Positions 16,809 to 26,910 of a stretch of DNA of 64,000 bases are shown here, piece after piece. The stretch covers positions 1-64,000 of the forward strand of contig NZ_PCQD01000009.1 of assembly GCF_002979975.1 (NCBI RefSeq), read 5' to 3'. How positions within the stretch are numbered: the stretch's first letter is position 1; each line of letters begins with the position of its first letter. A model generated the notes under the pieces. That model worked only from the letters and a program-made list of their open reading frames with translations, was not told where the DNA came from and did no database searches. The translations under genes were made by a program, and so were the position numbers. Origin of the DNA: Pseudomonas sp. MYb185. Its GTDB lineage: Bacteria; Pseudomonadota; Gammaproteobacteria; Pseudomonadales; Pseudomonadaceae.

Positions 16809-17108
16809 TCAGTCACGCTCCTGCACCAATACCCAGGGCCGAATGACCACCGCCCACAGGTTGTCCGGGTTGCGTTGGTGCCAGTCGGCGGCCTGGGCAT
16901 CACTGGCATTGGCCAACTGCCCCTGCTCCATCCAGCCCTTGACCGCGGCGCTGTCATCGTCGATCAGGGCCTGGGCAGCACTCACCAGATCCAGCGCGCG
17001 ATCCACCACCAGCAGTTCGCCACGGGCAAAATGCGGCTCCAGGTCTTTCCATTCAATCCGGGCGGTGGCGCCGAGAATCGCGGCATAGGTTTCGCTTGGG
17101 GCGGACAT
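16809..17108 (-). CDS. DUF2288-family protein
   Basis: A 99-residue acidic cytoplasmic protein whose sequence (YAAILGATARIEWKDLEPHF, GELLVVDRALDLV, and a C-terminal WHQRNPDNLWAVVIRPWVLVQE) matches my memory of the DUF2288 family of small proteobacterial proteins without known function. ATG 17108 is preceded by an AAGGAAC site; upstream in-frame codons to 17222 lack support. It is convergent with the phn-type operon. Confidence 0.7.
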   Translation of the reverse strand: MSAPSETYAAILGATARIEWKDLEPHFARGELLVVDRALDLVSAAQALIDDDSAAVKGWMEQGQLANASDAQAADWHQRNPDNLWAVVIRPWVLVQERD

Positions 17109-17275
17109 GGCTTGTGTTCCTTCAGTAAATTGATCCAGCGCATGGTAACCATCGCAGCCCGACATGCAATATCTCCATGCCACATCTCCATGCGACCAAG
17201 GCAGAGGTTGGCTGTATCGCACCGGCTCCGCTACAGTTCATTACACAACTCCAATAACATGAGTGAGCAAAGGGT

Positions 17276-18403
17276 ATGAAAAAGACACATCGAAAAGCTC
17301 TTTCCCAGTTTCTGGCGATCACCACTCTGGCCGGGGTCAGCAGCCTTTCGCTGGCTGCCGACACCATCAAGATCGCACTGGCCGGTCCGGTTACCGGGCC
17401 GGTGGCGCAGTATGGCGACATGCAGTTCACCGGCGCCAACATGGCCATCGAGATGATCAACAAGGCCGGCGGCGTCAACGGCAGCCAGTTGCAAGGTGTG
17501 GTATTCGATGACGCCTGCGATCCGAAGCAGGCGGTCGCCGTGGCCAACCGTATCGTCAACGCAGGCATCAGCTTCGTGGTCGGCCACCTTTGCTCCAGTT
17601 CCACCCAGCCGGCCACCGACATCTACGAGGATGAAGGCATCCTCATGGTCACCCCCGCCGCCACCAGTCCGGACATCACCAACCGCGGTTACGAGCTGGT
17701 GTTCCGCACCATCGGCCTGGACAGTCTGCAGGGTCCGACCGCCGGCAAGTACATCGTCGAGCAGGTCAAGCCGAACAAGGTCGCGGTGATCCATGACAAG
17801 CAGCAGTACGGCGAAGGTATCGCCACCGCGGTGCGCAAGGTGCTGACCGAGGCCGGCATCGAGGTGCCGATCTTCGATGGCGTCACCGCCGGTGACAAGA
17901 ACTTCTCTTCGCTGATCGCCCGCCTGCGCCAGTCCGGGGTGGATTTCGCCTATTTCGGTGGCTACCACCCGGAACTCGGTCTGATCCTGCGCCAGGCCCG
18001 CGAGCAGGGGCTCAATATCCCCTTCATGGGTCCCGAAGGTGTGGGTAACAGCGATATCAGCGCGATTGCCGGTGATGCCGCCGAAGGCATGCTGGTTACC
18101 CTGCCCAAGGCCTTCGACGAAGACCCGGCCAACGCCCATCTGGTGGAAGCCTTCAAGGAACGCAAGCAGGACCCGCGCGGTCCCTTCGTGTTCCCCTCCT
18201 ACGCAGCGGTACAGGTGATTGCCGACGGTATCCGCCTGGCTGAAAGCACCGACCCGGCCGAGGTCGCCGAGGCACTGCGCAACAACACCTTCGATACCCC
18301 CACCGGCAAGCTGGCGTTCGATGAGAAAGGGGATCTGAAGGACTTCAACTTCGTGGTCTATGAATGGCATGCAGACGGAAGCAAGACGGCACTGACCGAG
18401 TGA
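17276..18403 (+). CDS. braC: Branched-chain amino-acid binding protein
   Basis: 375 residues with a Sec signal peptide (cleavage after SLA, about residue 25) and the LivJ/LivK fold: IKIALAGPVTGPVAQYG at the mature N-terminus, VVGHLCSSSTQPA around the ligand-binding serine/threonine positions, and VAVIHDKQQYGEG in the hinge. It binds Leu/Ile/Val (and often Ala) in the periplasm. The ribosome-binding site AAAGGG lies just before ATG 17276. It heads a five-gene cluster ordered as Pseudomonas braCDEFG. Confidence 0.95.
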   Translation: MKKTHRKALSQFLAITTLAGVSSLSLAADTIKIALAGPVTGPVAQYGDMQFTGANMAIEMINKAGGVNGSQLQGVVFDDACDPKQAVAVANRIVNAGISFVVGHLCSSSTQPATDIYEDEGILMVTPAATSPDITNRGYELVFRTIGLDSLQGPTAGKYIVEQVKPNKVAVIHDKQQYGEGIATAVRKVLTEAGIEVPIFDGVTAGDKNFSSLIARLRQSGVDFAYFGGYHPELGLILRQAREQGLNIPFMGPEGVGNSDISAIAGDAAEGMLVTLPKAFDEDPANAHLVEAFKERKQDPRGPFVFPSYAAVQVIADGIRLAESTDPAEVAEALRNNTFDTPTGKLAFDEKGDLKDFNFVVYEWHADGSKTALTE

Positions 18404-18411
18404 TTCCACCC

Positions 18412-18442
18412 GCCCCGGGCCCGGTGAGGTTCACGCCGGGCC
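18412..18442. repeat. Hairpin between braC and braD
   Basis: CCCGGGCCCGG (18413-18423) and its partner CCGGGCCCG (18437-18445 region) can form a GC-rich stem in the 58-base braC-braD spacer. It has no U-tract. Such hairpins commonly stabilise the upstream binding-protein mRNA so that it is made in excess; this role is inferred. Confidence 0.45.
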
Positions 18443-18461
18443 CGCTGTCAAGGATGTCGCC

Positions 18462-19384
<923 letters not shown>

Positions 19385-19388
<4 letters not shown>

Positions 19389-20641
19389 TGCGCAACCTCA
19401 AGCCTGCCCTGATTTCCGCCGTGGTGGTGGTGATTCTCAGCGGCCTGCTGATGGGCATACGCCTGAGTCAGCAGGGCACCGGCCTGGTACTGGTGGGTGC
19501 CGGCGCAGATGTGGCGGTGAAGATCGCCGGCGCTGCGCTGTTCATCTTCCTGTTCAACCTGTTCCGCGATCACCTGACCAGCCTGTGGTTGAAGGTGCCC
19601 GCCCTGCCCCGCACACCGGCGGCGTTCAGCATCCTCGCCGCCCGGCCGGCGGCACACCGGCTGTTCTGGTGTTTCCTGATCGCCGCCGCGCTGATCTGGC
19701 CGTTTCTGAGCAGCCGCAGCAATATCGACCTGGCTACCCTGGTGCTGATCTACGTGATGCTCGGCCTGGGGCTGAATATCGTGGTCGGTCTGGCCGGGCT
19801 GCTGGATCTCGGTTATGTCGGCTTCTATGCCGTGGGCGCCTACACCTACGCACTGCTGTCGATGTATTTCGGTATCGGCTTCTGGACCGGACTGGTCGCC
19901 GCCGGGGCCATGACCGCGCTGTTCGGCTTTCTGCTGGGCTTTCCGGTGCTGCGCCTGCGCGGTGACTACCTGGCCATCGTCACCCTGGGCTTCGGCGAGA
20001 TCATCCGCATTCTGCTGAACAACTTCACCAGCCTGACCAATGGGCCCAATGGCATCGGCAACATTCCCAAGCCCGACCTGTTCGGCCTGGAGTTCAGCCG
20101 CCGCGCCAGCGAGGGCATGCAGACCTTTCACGAGTTCTTCGGTATCCAGTTCAACTCGGTGCACCGGGTGATGTTCCTGTACTTTCTCGCCCTGCTGCTG
20201 GTGCTGCTGACCCTGTTCGTCATCAATCGCCTGCTGCGCATGCCGGTGGGCCGCGCCTGGGAGGCATTGCGCGAGGATGAGGTAGCCTGCCGCTCACTGG
20301 GCATCAACCCCACCGCGGTCAAGCTCAACGCCTTCACCATTGGCGCGACCTTCGCCGGGTTCGCCGGTTGCTTCTTCGCCGCGCGCCAGGGCTTCATCAG
20401 CCCAGAATCATTCACCTTCATCGAGTCGGCGATCATCCTGGCGATCGTGGTGCTCGGTGGCATGGGCTCGCAGTTGGGCGTGATCCTGGCGGCTGTCATC
20501 ATGACCCTGCTGCCGGAGATGGCACGCCAGTTCGATGAGTACCGTATGCTGCTGTTCGGCCTGCTGATGGTGCTGATGATGATCTGGCGGCCCCAGGGCC
20601 TGCTGCCGATGAAGCGTCCGCACCTGGAGTTGAGAACATGA
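19385..20641 (+). CDS. braE: LivM-type permease
   Basis: 418 residues with about ten membrane helices. The conserved [20 protein letters not shown] and the C-terminal [17 protein letters not shown] identify LivM/BraE. A less conserved N-terminal region of about 100 residues with two hydrophobic segments precedes the permease domain, as in other Pseudomonas BraE proteins. It overlaps both neighbours by four bases. Confidence 0.95.
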
Positions 20642-21411
20642 ACGCCACGACTCCCCTGCTGGATGTTGCCGGCCTGTGCATGCGCTTTGGTGGCCTGCTG
20701 GCGGTCAATGAGGTGGCGCTGCAGGTCCATGAAGGCCAGATCGTCTCGCTGATCGGCCCCAACGGTGCAGGCAAGACCACGGTATTCAACTGCCTGACCG
20801 GCTTCTACAAGCCCAGCGCCGGCAGCATCCGCTTTCGCGGCGAGGAGGTCAGCGGCGTGCCCGGCTTCAAGCTGGCGCGCAAGGGCATGGTGCGCACCTT
20901 CCAGCATGTCCGCCTGTTCAAGCAGATGAGCGTGGTGGAGAACCTGCTGGTAGCCCAGCATCATCACATGAACACCAATATGCTCGCCGGATTGCTGAAG
21001 ACACCGGGCTTTCGCCGCAGCGAGAAGGAAGCACTGGAGCGCGCGGCGCACTGGCTGGAGCGTACCGGGCTGCTGGAGTTCGCCAACCGTACCGCCGGCA
21101 CCCTGGCCTACGGTCAGCAGCGGCGCCTGGAGATCGCCCGCTGCATGGTCACCCGACCGTCCCTGCTGATGCTCGACGAACCCGCCGCCGGGCTCAATCC
21201 GCGCGAGACAGTCGACCTGCAGGAGCTGATCGCCGAGCTGCGCAGCGAGCATGGGCTGACCATCCTGCTGATTGAGCACGACATGAAACTGGTGATGGGC
21301 ATTTCCGATCATGTGGTGGTGATCAACCAGGGCTGCCCGCTGGCCGCCGGCACGCCGGAGGAGGTCTGCTGCAACCCGGATGTGATCAAGGCCTACCTGG
21401 GAGAAACCTGA
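20638..21411 (+). CDS. braF: LivG-type ATP-binding protein
   Basis: 257 residues. Walker A GPNGAGKT (about 40-47), an [10 protein letters not shown] signature, Walker [13 protein letters not shown], and the switch histidine in IEHDMK. The variant signature LAYGQ is typical of LivG. It works with LivF on the cytoplasmic face of the branched-chain amino-acid transporter. It overlaps braE by four bases. Confidence 0.95.
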   Translation: MNATTPLLDVAGLCMRFGGLLAVNEVALQVHEGQIVSLIGPNGAGKTTVFNCLTGFYKPSAGSIRFRGEEVSGVPGFKLARKGMVRTFQHVRLFKQMSVVENLLVAQHHHMNTNMLAGLLKTPGFRRSEKEALERAAHWLERTGLLEFANRTAGTLAYGQQRRLEIARCMVTRPSLLMLDEPAAGLNPRETVDLQELIAELRSEHGLTILLIEHDMKLVMGISDHVVVINQGCPLAAGTPEEVCCNPDVIKAYLGET

Positions 21412-21414
21412 AGC

Positions 21415-22116
21415 ATGCTGTCGTTCACCGAGGTCAATACCTTCTATGGCAAGATCCAGGCGCTGCACAATGTCAGCCTGGAGGTACAACAGGGCGAGAT
21501 CGTCACCCTGATCGGCGCCAATGGCGCGGGCAAGACTACCCTGCTGATGACCCTGTGCGGTGATCCCGGTCCGACCAGCGGCAGCATCCGCTACCATGGC
21601 GAGGAACTGGCCGGCATGGACACCTGCGACATCATGCGCCGGGATATCGCCATCGTGCCCGAGGGCCGGCGGGTGTTTTCCCGGCTGACGGTGGAGGAGA
21701 ACCTGGCCATGGGTGCCTTCTTCCTCGACCGGCAGCAGATACAGCCACAGCTGCAGGCCACCCTGGAACTGTTCCCGCGCCTGAAGGAGCGCTACCAGCA
21801 GCGTGCCGGCACCATGTCCGGCGGTGAGCAGCAGATGCTCGCGATCGGGCGGGCACTGATGAGCAAACCCAAGCTGCTACTGCTCGACGAACCCTCGCTG
21901 GGCCTGGCACCGATCATCATCCAGCAGATCTTCGAGATCATCGAGGAATTGCGCCGCCAGGGAGTGACCATCTTCCTGGTCGAGCAGAACGCCAACCAGG
22001 CACTGAAACTGGCCGACCGCGGCTATGTGATGGAGCACGGGCATATCCTCATGCAAGGCAGCGGCGAGGAACTGCTGGCCAACCCGCAGGTGCGGGAGGC
22101 CTATCTGGGGGCGTGA
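21415..22116 (+). CDS. braG: LivF-type ATP-binding protein
   Basis: 233 residues with Walker A GANGAGKT, signature MSGGEQQML, Walker B LLLLDEPSLGLAP and VEQNANQAL after it, all diagnostic of LivF. It is separated from braF by three bases and ends the operon. The 616-base repeat-rich stretch follows immediately. Confidence 0.95.
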   Translation: MLSFTEVNTFYGKIQALHNVSLEVQQGEIVTLIGANGAGKTTLLMTLCGDPGPTSGSIRYHGEELAGMDTCDIMRRDIAIVPEGRRVFSRLTVEENLAMGAFFLDRQQIQPQLQATLELFPRLKERYQQRAGTMSGGEQQMLAIGRALMSKPKLLLLDEPSLGLAPIIIQQIFEIIEELRRQGVTIFLVEQNANQALKLADRGYVMEHGHILMQGSGEELLANPQVREAYLGA

Positions 22117-22732
22117 AGGTCGCTTCGGACGCCACCCCGCTTCAGCGATGCTGAAGCCCGTCGTCGAGCCGGCGCTCGACAACCCGAAGCAGGGCTGAGC
22201 CGGAAGCAATATCGGGGTGTAGCACGCCTGCCCTACGCCAGCGAACTCCCGGCCGTTCCAGCAGCAGCCGTCGTCGAGTCGATCGCGCCCCGGCCCGATC
22301 GCGGCCCGAGCCGCTCGACAACCCGGAGCAGGGCTGAGCCGGAAGCAATATCGGGGTGTAGCGCGCCTGCGCTACGCCAGCGAACTCCCAGCCGTTCCAG
22401 CAGCAGCCGTCGTCGAGTCGATCGCGCCCCGGCCCGATCGCGGCCCGAGCCGCTCGACAACCCGGAGCAGGGCTGAGCCGAAAGCAATATCGGGGTGTAG
22501 CGCGCCTGCGCTACGCCAGCGAACTCCCAGCCGTTCCAGCAGCAGCCGTCGTCGAGTCGATCGCGCCCCGGCCCGATCGCGGCCCGAGCCGCTCGACAAC
22601 CCGAAGCAGGGCTGAGCCGGAAGCAATATCGGGGTGTAGCGCGCCTGCGCTACGCCGGCGGACTCCCAGCCGTTCCAGCAGCAGCCGTCGTCGAGTAAAC
22701 GCTCGACAAGCCGAGCTGCGCCGCAATGGGGG
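22117..22732. other. Gene-free spacer occupied by the repeat array
   Basis: Apart from about 40 bases on each side, this spacer consists of the 139-bp tandem repeat array described separately. Minus-strand open frames that run through the array repeat the same peptide in every copy and are not considered genes. Confidence 0.8.
22160..22712. repeat. 139-bp composite REP tandem array (about four units)
   Basis: The phrase GCTCGACAACCCG starts at 22174, 22313, 22452 and 22591: a constant period of 139 bases. Each unit contains a GTGTAGCGCGCC / TGCGCTACGCC palindrome, the spacer AGCCGTTCCAGCAGCAGCC, and a larger dyad that begins GTCGTCGAG and ends CTCGACAAC with an inner GATCGCG pair. Units 2-4 are almost identical; unit 1 has a degenerate palindrome (GTGTAGCACGCC). 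The array begins and ends with a simple GTCGTCGAG...CTCGACAA hairpin. It lies between braG and a convergent lipoprotein gene. Confidence 0.9.
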
Positions 22733-23386
22733 CTATATTTCCCCTCCCTGGTAGCCACAACCCTTGAACCGCTGCCCATCGCGCACCAGGGTAGCACTCA
22801 GGTGGTAGTAGTCACCGGTGCTGCGCTCGATGCAACCGGATGGATACAGCCACAGCTCCAGCCCCTGCTCATGCACGCCCCGAAAGCCCAGCACGCCGTC
22901 AGGCATCTGCTCGCTGATCATCGACAGCTGGCGGCCGCTTTCCGCATCCTCGGTGGTCAGCTGCATGCCCTTCGCGGTGATATCCACCCGCCAGGCCGGA
23001 TCGAAACTGAAACCGACCCACTGGCTCGTCGCCGCGCTGCTGTCCATGCAGCCCCGCCCGGTGGACTGCACGCGGTGGGTCTTGTGCACTATCCAGCGGC
23101 CATCTTCCTCGGCCACCTCCAACTCCGCAAACATCGACTGTTGCCCTGGCTGGCCGACATCATCGAACAGGCGCCGCAACTCCGGAGTCGGCTGCAGCAG
23201 CCGGTCATGCTCCCGGCCACAGGCGCGCAATGTCCAGTGTTTGTCCCCGCGCTCCAGCATCCCCGCGACCCGCTGTGCCTCCGACTCGCCCCCGGACGGC
23301 CATAGTGACCAGGAGGCACAGCCGCTGAGGCTGAACGCCATTCCCAGGGCCGCAAAAAGCGAAAATCGGCCTTTCCATACCGCCAT
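22733..23386 (-). CDS. Hypothetical lipoprotein
   Basis: 217 residues with a lipoprotein signal (LSGC, Cys at about 23). The mature part contains four or five further cysteines (in LRACGREHD, GRGCMDS, SGCIERS and KGCGYQ), consistent with disulfides, and a tail resembling small META/HslJ-like or copper-resistance-associated lipoproteins. I cannot assign a function. Start ATG 23386 is followed by a short basic n-region. It is divergent from the OmpA-like lipoprotein gene, with 133 bases between them. Confidence 0.7.
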   Translation of the reverse strand: MAVWKGRFSLFAALGMAFSLSGCASWSLWPSGGESEAQRVAGMLERGDKHWTLRACGREHDRLLQPTPELRRLFDDVGQPGQQSMFAELEVAEEDGRWIVHKTHRVQSTGRGCMDSSAATSQWVGFSFDPAWRVDITAKGMQLTTEDAESGRQLSMISEQMPDGVLGFRGVHEQGLELWLYPSGCIERSTGDYYHLSATLVRDGQRFKGCGYQGGEI

Positions 23387-23519
23387 AGTGTGAACCTCTT
23401 TGAAGAATCGTCTATAAACCGATGAATTGCTTGTGTTTGATGGTCACATTCCGTGTTTGCAGTGGTAATCTGTGACCACTTTTCCAATTGGCCCGGGTTT
23501 CCCACTGTCTGGATAGAAC

Positions 23520-24065
23520 ATGAATATCATAAAAACCTTGACGCTGGCTTCGCTGGTTTTCCTTACGGCCTGTTCCTCGAAGCAGGAAGTAGTACAGGCT
23601 CCCCCGGCACCTTCCTGGGCCGACTCCCGCATCGACAACCTCACCACGCTGGCTACCCAGCAGGGCTACGAGATCGAGCGTGAAGGCGAACAGATCCGCC
23701 TGCTGATCCCGGTCGATGGCAACTTCCATCCCAAGCGCACCCTGCTGCTGCCGTCCGGCCTGGTGCCACTGAGCAAGGTAGCACAGGCGCTGAAGATCGA
23801 CAGCGCCAGCCGCCTCACCGTAGTCGGCCACAGCGACAGCGACGGCAGTCACGAACTGAACGAGAAGCTGAGCCTGGAACGGGCCCAGGCGGTGGCCAAC
23901 GTGCTGCGCCTCGGTGGTATCGAGCGTCAGCGCATGCACCTGCGGGCGATGGCCGAGAACCAGCCCCGTGCCGATAACAGCACCTATACCGGGCGCAAGC
24001 TGAACCGGCGGGTGGAGATCATTCTCACCCCGTACCAGGCCACCAGCGTCGCCCTGGCGGAGTGA
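23520..24065 (+). CDS. OmpA-family peptidoglycan-binding lipoprotein
   Basis: 181 residues. A lipobox (LTAC, Cys at about 18) is followed by a linker and an OmpA C-terminal domain (residues about 65-172): LTVVGHSDSDGSHELNEKLS is the peptidoglycan-binding core, and LNRRVEIIL the terminal strand. It is expected to sit in the outer membrane and bind diaminopimelate in peptidoglycan, similar to YiaD or Pal-like proteins. It is monocistronic. A single copy of the composite repeat follows at 24095. Confidence 0.85.
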   Translation: MNIIKTLTLASLVFLTACSSKQEVVQAPPAPSWADSRIDNLTTLATQQGYEIEREGEQIRLLIPVDGNFHPKRTLLLPSGLVPLSKVAQALKIDSASRLTVVGHSDSDGSHELNEKLSLERAQAVANVLRLGGIERQRMHLRAMAENQPRADNSTYTGRKLNRRVEIILTPYQATSVALAE

Positions 24066-24094
24066 TAGCCTGAACAAGCAAGCGGTTGAGGCCT

Positions 24095-24260
24095 GTCGTC
24101 GAGCAGGCGCTCGACAACCCGGAGCAGGGCTGAGCCGGGAGCAAGGCCGGGGTGTAGCGCGCCTGCGCTACGCCGGCGAACTCCCAGCCGTTCCAGCAGC
24201 AGCCGTCGTCGAGTCGATCACGACCCGGTCCAATCACGGCCCGAGCCGCTCGACAACCCA
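24095..24260. repeat. Isolated copy of the 139-bp composite repeat
   Basis: This starts with the simple GTCGTCGAG...CTCGACAAC hairpin (24095-24118) and then carries one full unit with the GTGTAGCGCGCC palindrome, the CCGTTCCAGCAGCAGCC spacer and the large dyad, ending at CTCGACAAC (24249-24257). It differs from the array units at several positions (for example GGAGCAAGG, and GATCACGACC). Confidence 0.88.
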
Positions 24261-24303
24261 GGCGGCGGAGCTTCTGGCGGAATAGCGCCACACAACGCCT
24301 TTC

Positions 24304-24633
24304 CTAGTGTTTCCAGGGCTCGCCCCGGGTTCTCCCTTCCCTCCTGACCTGCAGTTGCATGGCCGCCTTGGCCAGCATGCTGGCGCTGGTCGGTGCGGTC
24401 ATGAACAGGAAAACAGTGATCAGCAGCTCATGCAGACCGATTTCGCCGGTACTGCTGAAATACAGCATGGATGCCAGCACCAGCGCACCGACCCCAAGGG
24501 TGGTGGCCTTGGTCGGACCATGCAGGCGCATGTAGAAATCCGGCAACTTGAACAGGCCGAAGGAGCCGATCAGCGCGAACAGACTGCCGATCAGCAACAA
24601 CCCCGCCACCAGCCATTCGATCAGGCCTTCCAT
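24304..24633 (-). CDS. mrpG: Na+/H+ antiporter subunit G
   Basis: 109 residues with three membrane helices; FKLPDFYMRLHGPTKATTLG is the conserved MrpG/ShaG/PhaG(antiporter) segment. Start ATG 24633 is the first codon of the family alignment; the frame is open further upstream. It is the last gene of the seven-subunit Mrp operon, eight bases after mrpF. Small subunits E, F and G are needed for assembly of the complex rather than for ion movement itself. Confidence 0.92.
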   Translation of the reverse strand: MEGLIEWLVAGLLLIGSLFALIGSFGLFKLPDFYMRLHGPTKATTLGVGALVLASMLYFSSTGEIGLHELLITVFLFMTAPTSASMLAKAAMQLQVRREGRTRGEPWKH

Positions 24634-24641
24634 ATTCGCTC

Positions 24642-24911
24642 CTATTCGATGATATTGCCGCGCAGCAGGTACTTGGCCACGGCCACGGTGCCGACGAACC
24701 CCATCACCGCAATCAGCAGTGCCGCCTCGAAGTACAGGTTCGACCGCAACAGCAGGCCGAACAGGATGAGCAGCGCGATGGCGTTGATATACAGGGTGTC
24801 CAGTGCCAGTACCCGGTCGGGCATGTCCGGCCCCCTGAGCAGCCGCAACAGGCATAGCAGCATGGCCAGCGACACCATGCCCAGACAGAGGATGATCACG
24901 TTCTGGAGCAT
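24642..24911 (-). CDS. mrpF: Na+/H+ antiporter subunit F
   Basis: 89 residues, three membrane helices, with the RLLRGPDMPDRVLALDTLYIN loop expected in MrpF. The 5' end overlaps the 3' end of mrpE by 16 bases. Confidence 0.92.
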   Translation of the reverse strand: MLQNVIILCLGMVSLAMLLCLLRLLRGPDMPDRVLALDTLYINAIALLILFGLLLRSNLYFEAALLIAVMGFVGTVAVAKYLLRGNIIE

Positions 24912-25402
24912 TCGAATATCTCCATCAGAGGTTTCTCGTAACGCTGCTTGATCACGTCGATCAGTTCCTGCGCATCCGGTACATCCAGACCATGAATCAA
25001 CAGGCTGCGGTGATCGTCACTGATATCCGCCGACACCGTGCCCGGGGTCAGGGAGATGGTATTGGCCAGCACGCTGATGGCGAACTCGTCACGCAACTCC
25101 AGCGGGTAGACCACGAATGCCGGACGCAACCGGGCATTCGGCCCGAGCACCATGCGTGCCACCTGGAAATTGGCGATGACGATATCGCCCAGCACCCGCA
25201 GCATGAAACCGGCCAGTACCCCCGGCCTGTACAGGGTTGGCGGATTCGGCCAGAACAGCCGGGTCAGCTGCGGGATCAGCAGCGCCAGCAGCAATCCCAA
25301 CAGCAGCGAGCCAAGCGACAGCTGGTTGACCAGCAGCTGCCAGATGATCAGCAGCAGCAGGCTCAGCCAGGGATGGGGCAACCAGCGTCTGCGGCTCACC
25401 AT
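24896..25402 (-). CDS. mrpE: Na+/H+ antiporter subunit E
   Basis: 168 residues with two N-terminal membrane segments (LSLLLLIIWQLLVNQ and LLGLLLALLIP) and a cytoplasmic domain with LANTISLTPGTVSADI, the signature MrpE stretch. The start is ATG 25402, which overlaps mrpD by seven bases. Confidence 0.92.
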   Translation of the reverse strand: MVSRRRWLPHPWLSLLLLIIWQLLVNQLSLGSLLLGLLLALLIPQLTRLFWPNPPTLYRPGVLAGFMLRVLGDIVIANFQVARMVLGPNARLRPAFVVYPLELRDEFAISVLANTISLTPGTVSADISDDHRSLLIHGLDVPDAQELIDVIKQRYEKPLMEIFECSRT

Positions 25403-26910
25403 GGCCCCCTCCCGCCCAGCACTTGCCGGGCGTAGCCGCTCGGCTCCAGCAACTGCGCCGCGGTGGCATCCAGGTAGCCCAGCAGCGGTTCGGCGAATAC
25501 CACCAGTAGCGGTGAGCACAGCAGCAGCGCTACCGCTGCCAGCAGGCGCACCCGGTCCAGCGGCTCGCCCGGAGGAGCTGCCGGGTCTATGCGCCAGAAC
25601 AGTGTAGTGCCAGCCCGGCTCATGGCGATCAGCGCCAGCAGGCCACTACCCAGCAGCAGCGAGTAGAACCAGGCGGCAGCTATTCCGGTGCCGGCGGCGC
25701 GCAGCAACAGCAGCTTGCCGACGAACCCGGACAGCGGCGGCAGGCCGATCACCGATATTGCCGCCAGGAAGAACAGGCCGCCGAACAGCGTTGGCCTGGG
25801 CAGCGCCGGCCCCGGCACCAGCCGCCCGACGAAGCGCCAGCCACGACAGCGCGACAGCACCCCGGCCAAAAGAAACAGCGCGCCACAGATCCAGGTGGAG
25901 TGCACCAGATAAAACAGGCTGCCGACCAGGGCCGCGTGACTGTTCATCGCCAGCCCGGCCAGCAGAGTACCCACCGACACCAGCAACAGATAGGCGACCA
26001 GACCGTTCAGGGTACTGGCCGCCAGCGCACCTATGCTGCCCAGCACCAGGGTCAGCAGGCCCGCCGGCCACAGCCAGGCGTCAGCCAGTTGCGCCAGCGG
26101 CCCGGCAGCACTCTCGCCGAAGATCTGCGTGTAGACCCGCAGAATGGAATAGATACCGACCTTGGTCATGATCGCGAACAGCGCCGCCACCGGCGGCGTG
26201 GCTGCCGCATAGGCCCTGGGCAGCCAGAAGTACAGGGGGAATACCGCCGCCTTGAGGCCGAACACCACCAGCAGCAGCATGGCTGCCGCACCCACCAGCG
26301 GGATGTCGGCCGGCGCCAGCTGCGCGACGCGCTGGGACAGATCGGCCATGTTCAGGGTGCCCAGCACCCCGTACAGGGTACCTACCGCAATCAGGAACAG
26401 CGCCGAGCCGAACAGGTTGAGCACTACGTAATGCAGCCCCGAGCGGACCCGGGCCGAGCCGGTGCCGTGCAGCAACAGCGCGTAGGAGGCGATCAGCAGA
26501 ATCTCGAAGAACACGAACAGATTGAACAGGTCGCCGGTCAGGAAGGCGCCATTGATGCCCATCAGCTGAAACTGGAACAGCGCATGAAAATGCGCACCCA
26601 GCGCATCGTTTCCACGCACCGCGTACAGCATCGCCGCCGCAGCCAGTACCGCGCTCACCAGCAACATCAGCGCCGCCAGATGATCCACCACCAATACGAT
26701 GCCAAACGGCGGCGCCCAGTTGCCGGCGGCATAGACCTGCAGGCCGCCGGTGGCCTGCCCCATCAACAGTATCGCCAACGGCAACTGCAACAGCGTTGCC
26801 AGCAGACCCAGAATGCGCTTGAGCCGCAGTCGCCGCGGCCCGGCCAGCAGCAACAGCGCACCGCAGAACATGGGCAGGATAATCGGCACAACCGCCAGGT
26901 GATCCATCAT
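25396..26910 (-). CDS. mrpD: Na+/H+ antiporter subunit D
   Basis: 504 residues with about 14 membrane helices, belonging to the proton-translocating NADH-quinone oxidoreductase-like family. The LMGINGAFLTGDLFNLFVFFEI segment carries the conserved glutamate of the H+ channel, and KAAVFPLYFWLPRAYAAATP the conserved lysine and HAP-like loop (here RAYAAATP). MrpD and MrpA are the ion-translocating subunits. It overlaps mrpC by four bases. Confidence 0.93.
   Translation of the reverse strand: MMDHLAVVPIILPMFCGALLLLAGPRRLRLKRILGLLATLLQLPLAILLMGQATGGLQVYAAGNWAPPFGIVLVVDHLAALMLLVSAVLAAAAMLYAVRGNDALGAHFHALFQFQLMGINGAFLTGDLFNLFVFFEILLIASYALLLHGTGSARVRSGLHYVVLNLFGSALFLIAVGTLYGVLGTLNMADLSQRVAQLAPADIPLVGAAAMLLLVVFGLKAAVFPLYFWLPRAYAAATPPVAALFAIMTKVGIYSILRVYTQIFGESAAGPLAQLADAWLWPAGLLTLVLGSIGALAASTLNGLVAYLLLVSVGTLLAGLAMNSHAALVGSLFYLVHSTWICGALFLLAGVLSRCRGWRFVGRLVPGPALPRPTLFGGLFFLAAISVIGLPPLSGFVGKLLLLRAAGTGIAAAWFYSLLLGSGLLALIAMSRAGTTLFWRIDPAAPPGEPLDRVRLLAAVALLLCSPLLVVFAEPLLGYLDATAAQLLEPSGYARQVLGGRGPW

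Noticed and set aside
22160-22712. A possible CRISPR array
   Set aside because: The whole 139-bp unit is repeated without unique spacers, the palindromes also occur singly elsewhere, and there are no cas genes.
22160-22797. Minus-strand open frames of 70-140 codons through the repeat array
   Set aside because: They encode the same Arg/Ser-rich peptide once per 139-bp unit. The coding potential is a by-product of GC-rich repeats whose period is not even a multiple of three.
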